64,000 bases of DNA from Mycobacterium sp. (GCF_029961025.1 NZ_JASBVP010000005.1:62001-126000); one strand, 5' to 3'; shown: positions 38,221 to 47,440, counted from the first letter of the stretch. Program-made: numbers and translations. The notes: generated from the sequence alone by a model not told the origin.

Positions 38221-39381
38221 TCACAATCCCAGAATTGTGGACGCGATGATGGCGCGCTGCACTTCGTTGCTGCCGCCGTAGATCGAGGTCTTGCGGTAGT
38301 TCAGGTATTGCGGTCCGCTGCGCTGCGCCCATAGCGGCGACGCGATGTCCTCGCCGGCGTCGACCGGCAATGCGTCCGGGCCGGCAAGCTCGACGAGCAG
38401 TTCGGTGGCCGCCTGCTGCAATTGGCTGCCGCGCAGCTTGAGCACCGACGAAGCCGGATTGGGTTTACCGTGCGCGGAGCTCGATGCTACCCGCATCTGC
38501 GTGAGTTGCAGTGCCAGCAACTCGTTTTCGACTTCTGCGATCCGGGCCGCAAACAGCGGATCGTCGAGCATGCCGGTTTCGGCCGCGTGCTGTTTCACCG
38601 CCGCGAGGCGCACCTGGGTGCGCCCCACCCCGGCGATGCCGGTGCGCTCGTTGCCCAGCAGGAACTTCGCGTAGGTCCAGCCGCGGTTTTCCTCCCCGAC
38701 ACGTTGGTCCGCGGGCACCCGGACGTCGGAGAAGAACACCTCGTTGACCTCGTGGCCGCAGTCGATCAACGTGATCGGCCGCAGCGTGATGCCCGGCGAG
38801 GCCATGTCGATCAGCAGAAACGAAATGCCGGCTTGCCGTTTGGGCGCCCCGGGATCGGTGCGCACCAGGCAGAAGATCCAATCCGCATACTGGGCCAATG
38901 TTGTCCACGTCTTCTGGCCATTGACGATGTAGCTGTCGCCGTCGCGCACGGCGGTGGTGCGCAGCGATGCCAGATCAGAGCCGGCATCGGGCTCGGAAAA
39001 CCCTTGGCACCACCAGATGTCAAGGCTCGCAGTCGGTGGCAGGAACCGCTGCTTGAGCTCCGGGGAACCGAATTCGGCGATCACCGGACCGACCATCTTG
39101 GTGTTGAAGTTCAGCGGCTCGGGCACGGACGCCAGCTGCATCTCGTCAAGCCAGATTTGGTGCTGGGTGGGTGTCCAGTCCCTGCCGCCCCACTCCACGG
39201 GCCAATTCGGCACCGCGAGCCCGTGATCGTTGAGGATCTTCTGACTGGTGATGATGTCTTCGCGGCTCGGCGGCAGGCCCAGGCGGGTTCGTTCGCGGAT
39301 GTCCGCGGGGATCTTGGTGGTGTAGAAGGCGCGAAGCTCGTCGCGGAATGCGGCTTCCTCGGCTGTCAGAGCGAGTTGCAT
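38221..39381 (-). CDS. Acyl-CoA dehydrogenase (large, PimC/FadE-like subunit)
   Basis: A 386-residue acyl-CoA dehydrogenase. WWCQGFSEPDAGSDLASLRT is the FAD/substrate motif, NGQKTWTTLAQYADW follows, and the C-terminus has YRKTSIYGGSNEVQRAIIA, the family signature. The likely heterotetramer partner is encoded next. Substrates of such pairs are often sterol side chains or long dicarboxylic acyl-CoAs. ATG 39381 has a proper family start (MQLALTAEEAAFRDELR); codons upstream encode a proline run. The IS607 element ends ~60 bp upstream and may have displaced the promoter. Confidence 0.92.
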   Translation of the reverse strand: MQLALTAEEAAFRDELRAFYTTKIPADIRERTRLGLPPSREDIITSQKILNDHGLAVPNWPVEWGGRDWTPTQHQIWLDEMQLASVPEPLNFNTKMVGPVIAEFGSPELKQRFLPPTASLDIWWCQGFSEPDAGSDLASLRTTAVRDGDSYIVNGQKTWTTLAQYADWIFCLVRTDPGAPKRQAGISFLLIDMASPGITLRPITLIDCGHEVNEVFFSDVRVPADQRVGEENRGWTYAKFLLGNERTGIAGVGRTQVRLAAVKQHAAETGMLDDPLFAARIAEVENELLALQLTQMRVASSSAHGKPNPASSVLKLRGSQLQQAATELLVELAGPDALPVDAGEDIASPLWAQRSGPQYLNYRKTSIYGGSNEVQRAIIASTILGL

Positions 39382-39442
39382 GCCGGTCTCCTGGCTGGGC
39401 GGCGGGGGCGGTAGGGGCGGTGGGGGCCGCCTGGTTCGCACC

Positions 39443-39640
39443 GTTGCCGTTGAGTGTGTTTGAGTTGCACACGCTCATGCGGCGTCCCCGTGCGGGGTTT
39501 GGGTTTTGGCCTCTCCGCTTCCGGCCCCGCGCGGGCGGGGTCTTATGGATGCTCCGCCGGCACCGGATGTTCCGGTGTCCGCGCCATGGCCTGTACCAAC
39601 CGGTGTGGTTGGCCCGGGTACCGATGGGGCCGTGGTCCCG
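39443..39640 (-). ncRNA. Likely omega RNA (guide RNA) region of TnpB
   Basis: TnpB nucleases are guided by an RNA made from the 3' end of their own gene and the right end of the element, with the guide taken from the flanking DNA. By that rule the scaffold would lie in the last ~165 bases of tnpB and the 32 bases after it, and the guide would begin at 39442 running down. The region reads as GC-rich with many possible stems. Position is inferred from family knowledge, not from a match. Confidence 0.35.
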
Positions 39641-41127
39641 ACTGGACCACAACTGGCGTATTCCGGCCAGTCACGGAGATTAAGCGCGGCGTTGCGATCA
39701 CGGTCGACGACTTCGCCGGTGCGCGGACACACCAGCGATTTGTCGATGCGCCCTTTGCCGATCAGCCGACACGGCGAGCCGTCCGGTGTGGTGCAGCCGT
39801 GATGGATCTGGCTGGACGGGAACCAGCGATCCGCCACGGTGAGCACCACGCCAGAGCGGGCGGTCTTGTAGGCCAGCATCGGCCGTATCGGACCCATCGC
39901 CGCGTCGGAGACGGCGCGCCGGTAGGCACGCCGCCCTATGCTGCGTTTCATGGCGGCCACGTCGAGGTCTTCGATCACGATGTGGCCATAGCTGCCCGCC
40001 AGCTCGGTGGTGAGCTGGTGGGCGGCGTCCCGCCGCAGGTGCACGCACCGGCGATCCAGCCGGGACAGCTTGGCTTTCGCTGCCCGGTGGCCGCGGGAGC
40101 CGGGGGTGCGGCGGGAAAGTTCACGCCCGGCCCGCCGCCGCGCCGCCAGGGTGGCTTTCAGCGGGGCCGGATTCGGGTATTCGACGATCGACTCTTCACC
40201 GGTGGCGGTGTCGAGGACGGCGACGGTGGCCAACGTGCGCACCCCGAGATCAACCCCGGCGCGCGCGGTCGGCGCGGCGACCGTGCGCGCGGTGGCCGGT
40301 GTGCGCAGCGCGTAGCCGATCGAGACGAACAACCGGCCCCAACGCTGCGAGAGCGTCATGTTCAGGATGCGGGCCCGCCCCGAGGCGACATGCCGCTGCA
40401 CCCGGCGGGTGTTCTCCTTGGAGCGCAGCGGCCCGATCACGGGCACGGTGATGGTGCGCCGATCGGCCTCCACCCGCATCGCTCCGGTGGTGAACCGCAC
40501 CCGGCCAGCGTCGCGGCGCGCGGATGTGAACCGCGGAAACCCCACACGGCGACCCCGCCGGGTGCCGTTGCGGCTGGCCGACCAGTTATCCAGGGCCCGC
40601 GCCAGATCAGCCAGCCCCGAGGAGTAGGCCTCTTTGGAATTGGCGGCCCACCACGGCGCCACCTCACCCTTAGCGCGGTTCCACGCCCACCGCAGCGAAC
40701 CCAGATCCCAACCGATCGACGCGTGGCCGGGATCAACAGCTTTGGCGTCCAGGTCGGCTTTCACTTTCGCCAAGCCCCAGTTGAACGCTTTGCGTCGCGC
40801 CCCGAAATGCGAGCGCACCAACCCCGCCCGCTCCGGCTCTGTGGGCCATTCGACCTCGAACTTCGCTGCCGTCACCGCCCACCCGGTGTGCAACGGCGCG
40901 CCGGGTGAACCCGTCTGGGCGTAGCCCGCGGCGTCGCCGTCATAAAGGTCGAACAGCACCGACACCGACTCCACCGCGCTGCGCTGCGCCCCGAAATCGG
41001 CGCCCACATCGACATACCGCGACAACCTCGGCGTGCCATCGGGGTTGGGCTTACCCGCCAGATGCGCTCCACCGGTGGCCGCGGCCACCCTCGCGGCCTG
41101 CGCCCTGGTGCGCATCCCGACGATCAT
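39475..41127 (-). CDS. tnpB: TnpB RNA-guided nuclease (IS607 type), intact
   Basis: A 550-residue OrfB/TnpB protein. The RuvC-like site is complete: GVDLGVRTLATVA with Asp293, IVIEDLDVAAM with Glu386, and VVDRDRNAALNL with Asp475/477. The zinc ribbon (residues ~445-468) shows GCTTPDGSPC and VCPRTG, a partly degenerate Cys pattern seen in mycobacterial IS607 TnpBs. An N-terminal ~80-residue part precedes the usual start of homology (WAVTAAKFEVEWP), and the last ~60 residues are Gly/Pro/Thr rich. ATG overlaps the tnpA stop. It is the only intact gene of the element. Confidence 0.9.
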   Translation of the reverse strand: MIVGMRTRAQAARVAAATGGAHLAGKPNPDGTPRLSRYVDVGADFGAQRSAVESVSVLFDLYDGDAAGYAQTGSPGAPLHTGWAVTAAKFEVEWPTEPERAGLVRSHFGARRKAFNWGLAKVKADLDAKAVDPGHASIGWDLGSLRWAWNRAKGEVAPWWAANSKEAYSSGLADLARALDNWSASRNGTRRGRRVGFPRFTSARRDAGRVRFTTGAMRVEADRRTITVPVIGPLRSKENTRRVQRHVASGRARILNMTLSQRWGRLFVSIGYALRTPATARTVAAPTARAGVDLGVRTLATVAVLDTATGEESIVEYPNPAPLKATLAARRRAGRELSRRTPGSRGHRAAKAKLSRLDRRCVHLRRDAAHQLTTELAGSYGHIVIEDLDVAAMKRSIGRRAYRRAVSDAAMGPIRPMLAYKTARSGVVLTVADRWFPSSQIHHGCTTPDGSPCRLIGKGRIDKSLVCPRTGEVVDRDRNAALNLRDWPEYASCGPVGTTAPSVPGPTTPVGTGHGADTGTSGAGGASIRPRPRGAGSGEAKTQTPHGDAA

Positions 41128-41714
41128 GCGGTCTTCCCTGGTTCACGTTTAGCTGCAGCCAGCGCCCGCATCGCCCGGTTTCGCGCCCCGCGCCGCCCAT
41201 ACAGCCGTGCGCACATCGACGTGAGGACTTCGATCATGTCGCGCACCAGATCATCGATCGTCTCACCGGGATCGGCCACCACGATCCGGCGGCCCTGCGC
41301 AGCCAACACCGCCTTCAGGTGCTCCACCCCGAAACGGGCCAACCGGTCAGGATGCTCCACAACAATGACCTTCGCATCCGGGTCCGACAAGATAAGATCC
41401 GGCGCAGCTTCGGGCGTTTACCGTTCAGGCCCGACCCGACCTCGACAACGACCTGCCGTACCGTCAGATCCTGCTCGGTCGCCCACGCCGTCAGCCGGGC
41501 CACCTGGCGATCCAGATCGGCGCGCTGATCATGGCTGGACACCCGGGCATAGATCACCACGCCGCCCGGCGCGCTTTCGCCGGGCGGGGTCGCGCGCACC
41601 AGAATCAGCCGGCCCACCCGCTCCGCGGGCACCGGCAGTGTTCCCTCCCGAAAACCAGCGATAAGCCGTATGCCGGTTCACTCCAACCGATTCGGCCCAC
41701 ACCGCCAGATTCAC
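41124..41714 (-). pseudogene. IS607 tnpA serine recombinase, frameshifted twice
   Basis: The pieces together give a full TnpA: NLAVWAESVGVNRHTAYRWF (MerR-like DNA-binding part), then VVIYARVSSHDQRADLDRQV with the catalytic Ser, and VIVVEHPDRLARFGVEHLKA. Two lesions break it: an extra T in a four-base run near 41652, and a 5-bp tandem duplication (ATCTT twice on the minus strand) near 41389-41398. GTG 41714 is the likely start. The element cannot move by its own recombinase. Confidence 0.88.
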
Positions 41715-41799
41715 AACGCCAATCCAAACACACTTACGCACACTCAACTGCACTCAACACGCAACAGTTCGCACCCTAGGGTGCCGCCGATCTGTGCAC

Positions 41800-41844
41800 A
41801 GCGCCGGGTTGGTCCACAACCCGGCGCTGACGGGCTGCTTTTTT
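41800..41844 (+). terminator. Strong stem-loop with T-run upstream of comEA
   Basis: AGCGCCGGGTT and AACCCGGCGCT pair perfectly (11 bp) around a 7-nt loop, followed after 10 nt by six T residues (41839-41844). It looks like an intrinsic terminator on the plus strand, 37 bp before comEA. No plus-strand gene ends just upstream now, so it may have served genes removed when the accessory block came in, or act as an attenuator. Confidence 0.55.
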
Positions 41845-41880
41845 GGCCGGTGCGGCGGTTGGCGCTTATACGGTTGGCGC

Positions 41881-42732
41881 ATGCGACCAGAACTGCCCGT
41901 CGAGCGGCTACACCGACGGCTCGGCGCCCAGCCGGATGCTGAGATGCGTGCGCTTGCGGATCCGCCGCAGGAGAGCGCCGCGGACGATGACCCCGACTCG
42001 TTGCTGCCGCGGTGGCTGCCCGAGGCAGACTCGAGCCCGGGCTGGCTCGCCAAGGTCCGCGCCGATCCCGGCCGCGCGGGTGTTATCGCCTTGGCGGGGG
42101 TTGCCGCTCTCGCGGTGCTGGTCACCGTGTTCACGGTGGTGCGCCAGCGGCCCGCACCGGTCGCCTCGGCCAAGCTTCCTCCCGTGGACATGGTCTCGTC
42201 GGCGACCCGCGGTCCGGCCGCGAGCCCGTCGGCCCGCCCCGACCAGCCCGTGGTGGTCAGCGTGGTCGGCCTGGTGCGCAAACCCGGGCTGGTCACGTTG
42301 GCGCCCGGTTCGCGGATCGCCGACGCGCTCGCCGCAGCCGGCGGCACCATCGACGGTGCCGACACCGTCGGGCTGAACATGGCCCGCCAGCTCGGTGACG
42401 GCGAGCAGATCGTGGTGGGGCTCGCCGCCGCCCCCGGGCAGCCGAAAGTGCTGGGCAGCTCGGTAACCGGGGGGTCGGCCACCGCCGGGACCCCGCCCGC
42501 GCCCGGACGGGCGGCGGGATCGCCCGCACCGAAGCCCGGTGAGGTGATCGACCTCAACACGGCCACGGTGCAGCAGCTGGACACCCTGCCCGGCGTCGGT
42601 CCGATCACCGCGGCCGCGATCGTGGCGTGGCGGGACGCCCACGGCAAGTTCACCAGTGTCGATCAGCTCGCCGACGTGGACGGCATCGGTCCGGGGCGCC
42701 TGGAAAAGCTGCGTCCGCACGTGCGTGTCTGA
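41881..42732 (+). CDS. comEA: ComEA-like DNA-binding membrane protein
   Basis: A 283-residue ComEA homologue (Rv2415c). After a cytoplasmic N-terminus, a membrane helix (~70-90: AGVIALAGVAALAVLVTVF) leads to an SLBB domain (VSVVGLVRKPGLVTLAPGSR, ~120-190) and a C-terminal helix-hairpin-helix (IDLNTATVQQLDTLPGVGPI, ~222-280) that binds double-stranded DNA. In naturally competent bacteria it passes DNA to ComEC, encoded next. Competence in mycobacteria is not established. Confidence 0.92.
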   Translation: MRPELPVERLHRRLGAQPDAEMRALADPPQESAADDDPDSLLPRWLPEADSSPGWLAKVRADPGRAGVIALAGVAALAVLVTVFTVVRQRPAPVASAKLPPVDMVSSATRGPAASPSARPDQPVVVSVVGLVRKPGLVTLAPGSRIADALAAAGGTIDGADTVGLNMARQLGDGEQIVVGLAAAPGQPKVLGSSVTGGSATAGTPPAPGRAAGSPAPKPGEVIDLNTATVQQLDTLPGVGPITAAAIVAWRDAHGKFTSVDQLADVDGIGPGRLEKLRPHVRV

Positions 42733-42758
42733 ATCACCTGGCCCCGGGGACGTTACCC

Positions 42759-44324
42759 GTGTCCGACCCCGTGGGCGGCACTCCGGTACCCGCGCGCCTG
42801 GATGTGCGGCTGGTTCCTGCCGCGCTGACCGGCTGGGCAGTCACCGCGGCCGGGACCGTGTGGCCGGTGGGCTGGGCGGTCGCGGTGCTGGGTGTGCTGC
42901 TGGCCGGCGCCTGCGGCGTGCTGCTGTGGCGCGCGGACCGGCGGCGCCCGCGGATGCGGGCCGTCGGCGCGGGCCTGCTGGGCATCGGGGCCGTGGGTGC
43001 GGGCTTTGGGGTCGCGATCGCGCTGCGCACCGACGCGGTGCGGGATCACGCGGTCACCGCGGCGTTCGGAACCGTCGTCCGGGTGACAGTCACCCCGAGG
43101 GAAAACGCCGTCTCGGTGGGCGGCGGGCGGGTCGTGTTCCCGGCGACGCTGCAGCGTGTCGGCGCGCAGCAGATCTCCGGGCGGGTCGTGGTGTTCGCGC
43201 GCGCACTGGATTTCGGTGAGCTCATGGCGGGCCGGCCCGCGGAATTCCGGGCCCGGATAACCCCCCCGGCCCGCCATGACCTGACGATCGCGGTGCTCAA
43301 CGCGACGGGTGAGCCGACCTTCGGCCGCGCCGGAGCGGTGTCCCGGGCGGCGCACGCGGTCCGCGGCCGGTTTGCCGCGGCCGCCCGTGATGCGCTGCCG
43401 GCGGACCGGGCCGCGCTGCTGCCCGCCCTGGTCCTCGGTGACACCTCGGCGGTCACCGCCGTGACCCGGCGCGAATTCCGGGTCGCGGGTCTTACGCATT
43501 TGACCGCGGTATCGGGGGCCAACGTCACGATCGTGTGCGGGGCGGCGCTGTTTTCGGCCCGGTGGCTCGGACCGCGCGCGGCCGTGGGGCTGGCCGCGGC
43601 GGCGTTGACGGTTTTCGTCGTCGTCGTGCAGCCGACGGCCAGCGTTCTGCGGGCCGCCGTGATGGGCGCCATCGCGCTGCTGGGGGTGGTGTCGTCGCGG
43701 CGCCGGCAGGCTGTTCCGGCGCTGTCCGCCACGGTGTTGGGGCTGCTGGCGGTGGCGCCCCAGTTGGCCGTCGACGTCGGCTTCGCGCTTTCGGTGGTGG
43801 CGACGGCCGCGCTGGTCGTCATCGCTCCGATCTGGTCTCGGCGGCTGGTGGCACACGGCTGGCCCAAGCCACTGGCCGATGCGCTGGCTATCGCGTGGGC
43901 GGCGCAGCTGGTGACCGCGCCCCTGGTCGCCGGGATCTCCGGACGACTCAGCCTGGTGGCCGCCGCCGCCAACCTGGCGGCGGCGACGGTGATCGCTCCG
44001 ATCACCGTGTTGGGCAGCGCAGCGGCGGCGCTGTGCGTATGCTGGCCCGTGGGCGCGCATCTGCTGATCCGTTTCACCGGTCCCGAACTGTGGTGGGTGT
44101 CGGCCGTCGCGCACTGGTCGGCAAGCGTGCCCGCGGCCAGCGTGCCCGTTCCCTCGGGCCCGCCCGGTGTCTTTGGGGTGGGCTCGGCCGCCGCGCTGAT
44201 CGTTGCGTTGTGGCGGTGGCGATGGTGTCGGGCGGTGACGGGCTGGGTCGTGGTGGTGGGCCTGGCGTGCGTGGTGTCCTGGTCGCTGTCGGGGCTGCTG
44301 GCGCCGACGAGCGGATCCTTTTAA
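42759..44324 (+). CDS. comEC: ComEC/Rec2-family membrane protein
   Basis: A 521-residue polytopic protein with the Competence domain: FRVAGLTHLTAVSGANVTI near residue 250 is the family signature, followed by about eight helices. The C-terminal metallo-beta-lactamase domain of full-length ComEC is missing, as in M. tuberculosis Rv2414c. GTG 42759 gives the N-terminus VSDPVGGTPVPARLDVRLVP; codons upstream overlap comEA in another frame. It is the likely membrane channel for incoming single-stranded DNA. Confidence 0.88.
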   Translation: MSDPVGGTPVPARLDVRLVPAALTGWAVTAAGTVWPVGWAVAVLGVLLAGACGVLLWRADRRRPRMRAVGAGLLGIGAVGAGFGVAIALRTDAVRDHAVTAAFGTVVRVTVTPRENAVSVGGGRVVFPATLQRVGAQQISGRVVVFARALDFGELMAGRPAEFRARITPPARHDLTIAVLNATGEPTFGRAGAVSRAAHAVRGRFAAAARDALPADRAALLPALVLGDTSAVTAVTRREFRVAGLTHLTAVSGANVTIVCGAALFSARWLGPRAAVGLAAAALTVFVVVVQPTASVLRAAVMGAIALLGVVSSRRRQAVPALSATVLGLLAVAPQLAVDVGFALSVVATAALVVIAPIWSRRLVAHGWPKPLADALAIAWAAQLVTAPLVAGISGRLSLVAAAANLAAATVIAPITVLGSAAAALCVCWPVGAHLLIRFTGPELWWVSAVAHWSASVPAASVPVPSGPPGVFGVGSAAALIVALWRWRWCRAVTGWVVVVGLACVVSWSLSGLLAPTSGSF

Positions 44325-44358
44325 TCGATCGGTCGATCGCCCGTGACACCATCGTGAG

Positions 44359-45330
44359 ATGAGCCACGAGGTTTCGCCGCTGCACGTGGTCCTCGGCGAG
44401 GAGGAATTGCTGGTGGAGCGCGCCGTGACGGGCGTGCTGGCGGCCGCGCGGCGACACGCCGGCACCGACGCCGTGCCGGTGAGCCGGGTGCGGGCCGGCG
44501 AGGTGGACACCTATGAGCTCGCCGAACTGTTGAGCGGGTCATTGTTTGCCGATGAGCGGGTCGTCGTCCTGGAAGCAGCCGAGGAGGCGGGCAAGGACGC
44601 GGCGAAGTTGATCGTCTCGGCGGCCGCGGAGATCCCGCCCGGCACCGTGCTGGTGGTGCTGCACTCGGGAAGCGGGCGCGCCAAAGCGCTGGTCGACGAG
44701 TTGCGCGCGCTCGGCGCCCGGGTGCATCGGTGTGCGCGGATCGGCAAGGCCAGTGAACGCGCGGAATTCGTCCGCGGGGAGTTCCGGTCGCTGGGGGTGC
44801 GGGTCGATGAGGACACCGTGACGGCGCTGCTGGACGCCGTCGGCTCCGACGTGCGTGAACTGGCCTCGGCCTGCTCCCAATTGGCCGCCGATACCGCCGG
44901 CCACGTCGACGTGACCGCGGTGCGCCGCTATCACAGCGGCAAGGCGGAGGTCAAAGGGTTCGACATCGCCGACAAGGCGGTGGTCGGTGACGTCGAGGGA
45001 GCCACGGAAGCGCTGCGGTGGGCGATGATGCGCGGCGAACCGCGCGTCGTCCTGGCCGACGCGCTCGCCGAGGCGGTGCACGCCATCGGCCGGGTGGGCC
45101 CGCTGTCCGGCGATCCCCACCGGCTGGCGGCCGAGCTCGGGATGCCGCCCTGGCGGGTGCAGAAAGTCCAGCGGCAGGCCCGGCGCTGGTCGCGCGACTC
45201 GGTGGCGACCGCGATGAGGGTGGTGGCGACGCTCAACGCCGACGTCAAGGGGGCGGCGGTCGACGCCGACTACGCGCTGGAAGCCGCGGTCCGGAAGGTC
45301 GCCGAGCTGGCGGCCGGTCCCCGGCGCTGA
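44359..45330 (+). CDS. holA: DNA polymerase III delta subunit
   Basis: HolA opens the sliding clamp in the clamp loader. The 323-residue protein begins [21 protein letters not shown], the typical start of the family, and has the [20 protein letters not shown] segment of the lid domain. The comEA-comEC-holA order is conserved in actinobacteria. ATG 44359 is 34 bp after comEC. Confidence 0.93.
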   Translation: MSHEVSPLHVVLGEEELLVERAVTGVLAAARRHAGTDAVPVSRVRAGEVDTYELAELLSGSLFADERVVVLEAAEEAGKDAAKLIVSAAAEIPPGTVLVVLHSGSGRAKALVDELRALGARVHRCARIGKASERAEFVRGEFRSLGVRVDEDTVTALLDAVGSDVRELASACSQLAADTAGHVDVTAVRRYHSGKAEVKGFDIADKAVVGDVEGATEALRWAMMRGEPRVVLADALAEAVHAIGRVGPLSGDPHRLAAELGMPPWRVQKVQRQARRWSRDSVATAMRVVATLNADVKGAAVDADYALEAAVRKVAELAAGPRR

Positions 45331-45366
45331 AGGGGCGAAAGGGGCACGCGACCGGGCGATGGCGTC

Positions 45367-45627
45367 TCAGAGCTTGTTGAACGCCCGCGCCAGCGCCGAC
45401 TTTTTGTTGGCCGCTTGGTTTTTGTGGATCACACCCTTGCTGGCCGCCTTGTCCAGTTTGCGGCTGGCCGCCACCAGCAACTCCGCGGCCTTCTCCTTCT
45501 CGCCGGCGCCGGCGGCTTCGCGGAACTTCCGGATGGCCGTACGAACCGACGACTTCACCGACTTGTTGCGCAGCCGCCGGCGCTCGTTGGTCCGGTTGCG
45601 CTTGATCTGCGACTTGACGTTGGCCAC
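45367..45627 (-). CDS. rpsT: Small ribosomal subunit protein bS20
   Basis: An 86-residue S20, all basic helix: [20 protein letters not shown] at the start and [20 protein letters not shown] near the end. Usual length and conserved position beside holA in convergent orientation, 36 bp apart. It binds 16S rRNA early in assembly. Confidence 0.97.
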   Translation of the reverse strand: MANVKSQIKRNRTNERRRLRNKSVKSSVRTAIRKFREAAGAGEKEKAAELLVAASRKLDKAASKGVIHKNQAANKKSALARAFNKL

Positions 45628-45787
45628 GCGTTTAGTTTCCTTCGTCGATCCGGTGTTGGTTGGGTGGTGTCCCCGACGGGTGCACAGCCGGTTCCCTCGG
45701 CGTGCGACACCGAGCGGCGACTGCCCAGGTTAGCAGTGCGTTACGTTTTTTCTCAAAGCACACCGTACTGGCCTGCGGAAATGGCGC

Positions 45788-47440
45788 ATGGGGCAGCATA
45801 TGACGGTGGCCGCTGGAACCCTGTGCGTCGAGACTGGCGGGCGGTCGCGCACCGGGCCCGGGCGCTACGAGCGCATCTTCGACGGGTACCACCGGCCGGG
45901 CCCGTACGCCGCCGCCTTCGATGAGATGTTCGACGCGCAGGGCAACGTCCGCGGCCCGTATAAAGGCATTTACGCCGAGCTTGCGCCGTCGGAGGTATCC
46001 GAACTGGAGGCCCGGGCCGAGGCGCTGGGCCGTGCCTTCATCGACCAGGGCATCACGTTCTCGCTCTCCGGCCAGGAGCGGCCGTTTCCGCTCGACCTGG
46101 TGCCCCGGGTCCTCTCGGCCGCGGAGTGGAGCCGGCTGGAGCGCGGCATCACCCAGCGTGTCAGGGCCCTGGAGTGCTTCCTCGGCGACATCTACGGCGA
46201 GCAGGAAATTCTGCGCGACGGCGTGATTCCACGCCGGTTGGTGACCTCCTGCGAACATTTCTACCGGCAGGCCGCGGGCATCGTTCCACCCAACGGGGTG
46301 CGCATCCACGTCGCCGGCATCGACCTGATCCGCGACGAGCGGGGCAACTTCCGGGTGCTGGAGGATAACCTGCGGTCCCCGTCGGGGGTGTCTTATGTGA
46401 TGGAGAACCGGCGCACCATGGCCCGGGTCTTTCCGAACCTGTTCGCCACCCATCGGGTGCGTGCCGTCGACGACTACTCGGCGCACCTGCTGCGGGCGTT
46501 GCGCAACTCCGCGGCCACCAACGAGGCCGACCCGACGGTGGTGGTCCTCACCCCGGGGGTGGCCAATTCGGCGTATTTCGAGCATTCGCTGCTGGCCCGC
46601 CAGATGGGTGTGGAGTTGGTCGAGGGCCGTGATCTGTTCTGCCGGGACAACCAGGTGTACATGCGCACCACCGAGGGGGAACGCCAGGTCGATGTCATCT
46701 ACCGGCGCATCGACGACGCTTTTCTGGACCCGCTGCAGTTTCGTGCGGAGTCGGTGCTCGGGGTGGCCGGCCTGCTCAACGCCGCCCGCGCGGGAAACGT
46801 CGTCATCTCCAATGCCGTCGGCAACGGCGTCGGGGATGACAAGCTCGTCTACACCTACGTGCCGATCATCATCGAGTACTACCTCGGCGAGAAGCCGCTG
46901 CTGGCCAACGTGGAGACCCTGCGGTGCTGGCTGGACGACGAACGTGCAGAAGTGCTCGACCGGATCGGCGAACTGGTGATCAAACCGGTTGAGGGATCCG
47001 GCGGGTACGGCATCGTGTTCGGACCGGATGCCTCCGAAAAAGAACTCGCCGCCGTCAGCAAACGCATCCGCGACGCTCCGCGACGGTGGATCGCGCAACC
47101 GATCATGCAGCTATCCACCGTGCCCACCCGCGTTGGAAACACCCTGGCGCCGCGCTACGTCGATTTGCGGCCCTTCGCGGTCAACGACGGCGAGCAGGTA
47201 TGGGTGCTGCCGGGCGGCCTGACCCGGGTGGCGCTGGCGGAAGGATCGCGAGTCGTCAACTCCAGTCAGGGTGGCGGCTCCAAGGACACCTGGGTGCTGG
47301 CGTCACGCGCTTCGGCGGTCGACCGGGAGCTGGGCGCCGCCGAGATCGTGCGGTCGCTGCCTAAACCGGTGCCGGCCGGCGAATCCGGGAACGGTTCCGC
47401 GCAGCAACCACAGCAGCAGCAACAGGCGGTTCTGCGCTGA
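45788..47440 (+). CDS. Circularly permuted ATP-grasp protein (DUF404/407)
   Basis: A 550-residue CP-ATP-grasp protein (Rv2411c position). It has FDEMFDAQGNVRGPYKGI near residue 45, HVAGIDLIRDERGNFRVLED near 175, and NLRSPSGVSYVMENR; these are family hallmarks for ATP and metal binding. The C-terminus is a poly-Gln tail. Such proteins form a fixed trio with an alpha-E protein and a transglutaminase-like protein, encoded next; a peptide ligation role is supposed but unproved. Start ATG 45788; a second ATG (45800) is possible. Confidence 0.9.
   Translation: MGQHMTVAAGTLCVETGGRSRTGPGRYERIFDGYHRPGPYAAAFDEMFDAQGNVRGPYKGIYAELAPSEVSELEARAEALGRAFIDQGITFSLSGQERPFPLDLVPRVLSAAEWSRLERGITQRVRALECFLGDIYGEQEILRDGVIPRRLVTSCEHFYRQAAGIVPPNGVRIHVAGIDLIRDERGNFRVLEDNLRSPSGVSYVMENRRTMARVFPNLFATHRVRAVDDYSAHLLRALRNSAATNEADPTVVVLTPGVANSAYFEHSLLARQMGVELVEGRDLFCRDNQVYMRTTEGERQVDVIYRRIDDAFLDPLQFRAESVLGVAGLLNAARAGNVVISNAVGNGVGDDKLVYTYVPIIIEYYLGEKPLLANVETLRCWLDDERAEVLDRIGELVIKPVEGSGGYGIVFGPDASEKELAAVSKRIRDAPRRWIAQPIMQLSTVPTRVGNTLAPRYVDLRPFAVNDGEQVWVLPGGLTRVALAEGSRVVNSSQGGGSKDTWVLASRASAVDRELGAAEIVRSLPKPVPAGESGNGSAQQPQQQQQAVLR

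Larger units (their letters stand above)
39443..41775 (-). mobile_element. IS607-family element with intact tnpB and broken tnpA
   Basis: The element has the IS607 order tnpA-tnpB with a 4-bp overlap. Its limits are inferred: GTTCGCACC occurs at 39434-39442 and again at 41767-41775, just outside the genes, and TTGAGTG-type short repeats lie inside each end (e.g. 39450 and 41740-41760). IS607 elements have no inverted repeats, as here. The exact ends need comparison with an empty site. Confidence 0.7.

Noticed and set aside
42627..42758. Earlier comEC start overlapping comEA
   Set aside because: The extra residues are translated from comEA in another frame; GTG 42759 gives the family-like N-terminus.
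47398..47440. CAG-rich tract as a frameshift hotspot
   Set aside because: It encodes the poly-Gln end of the ATP-grasp protein and the frame closes normally with an overlap to the next gene.
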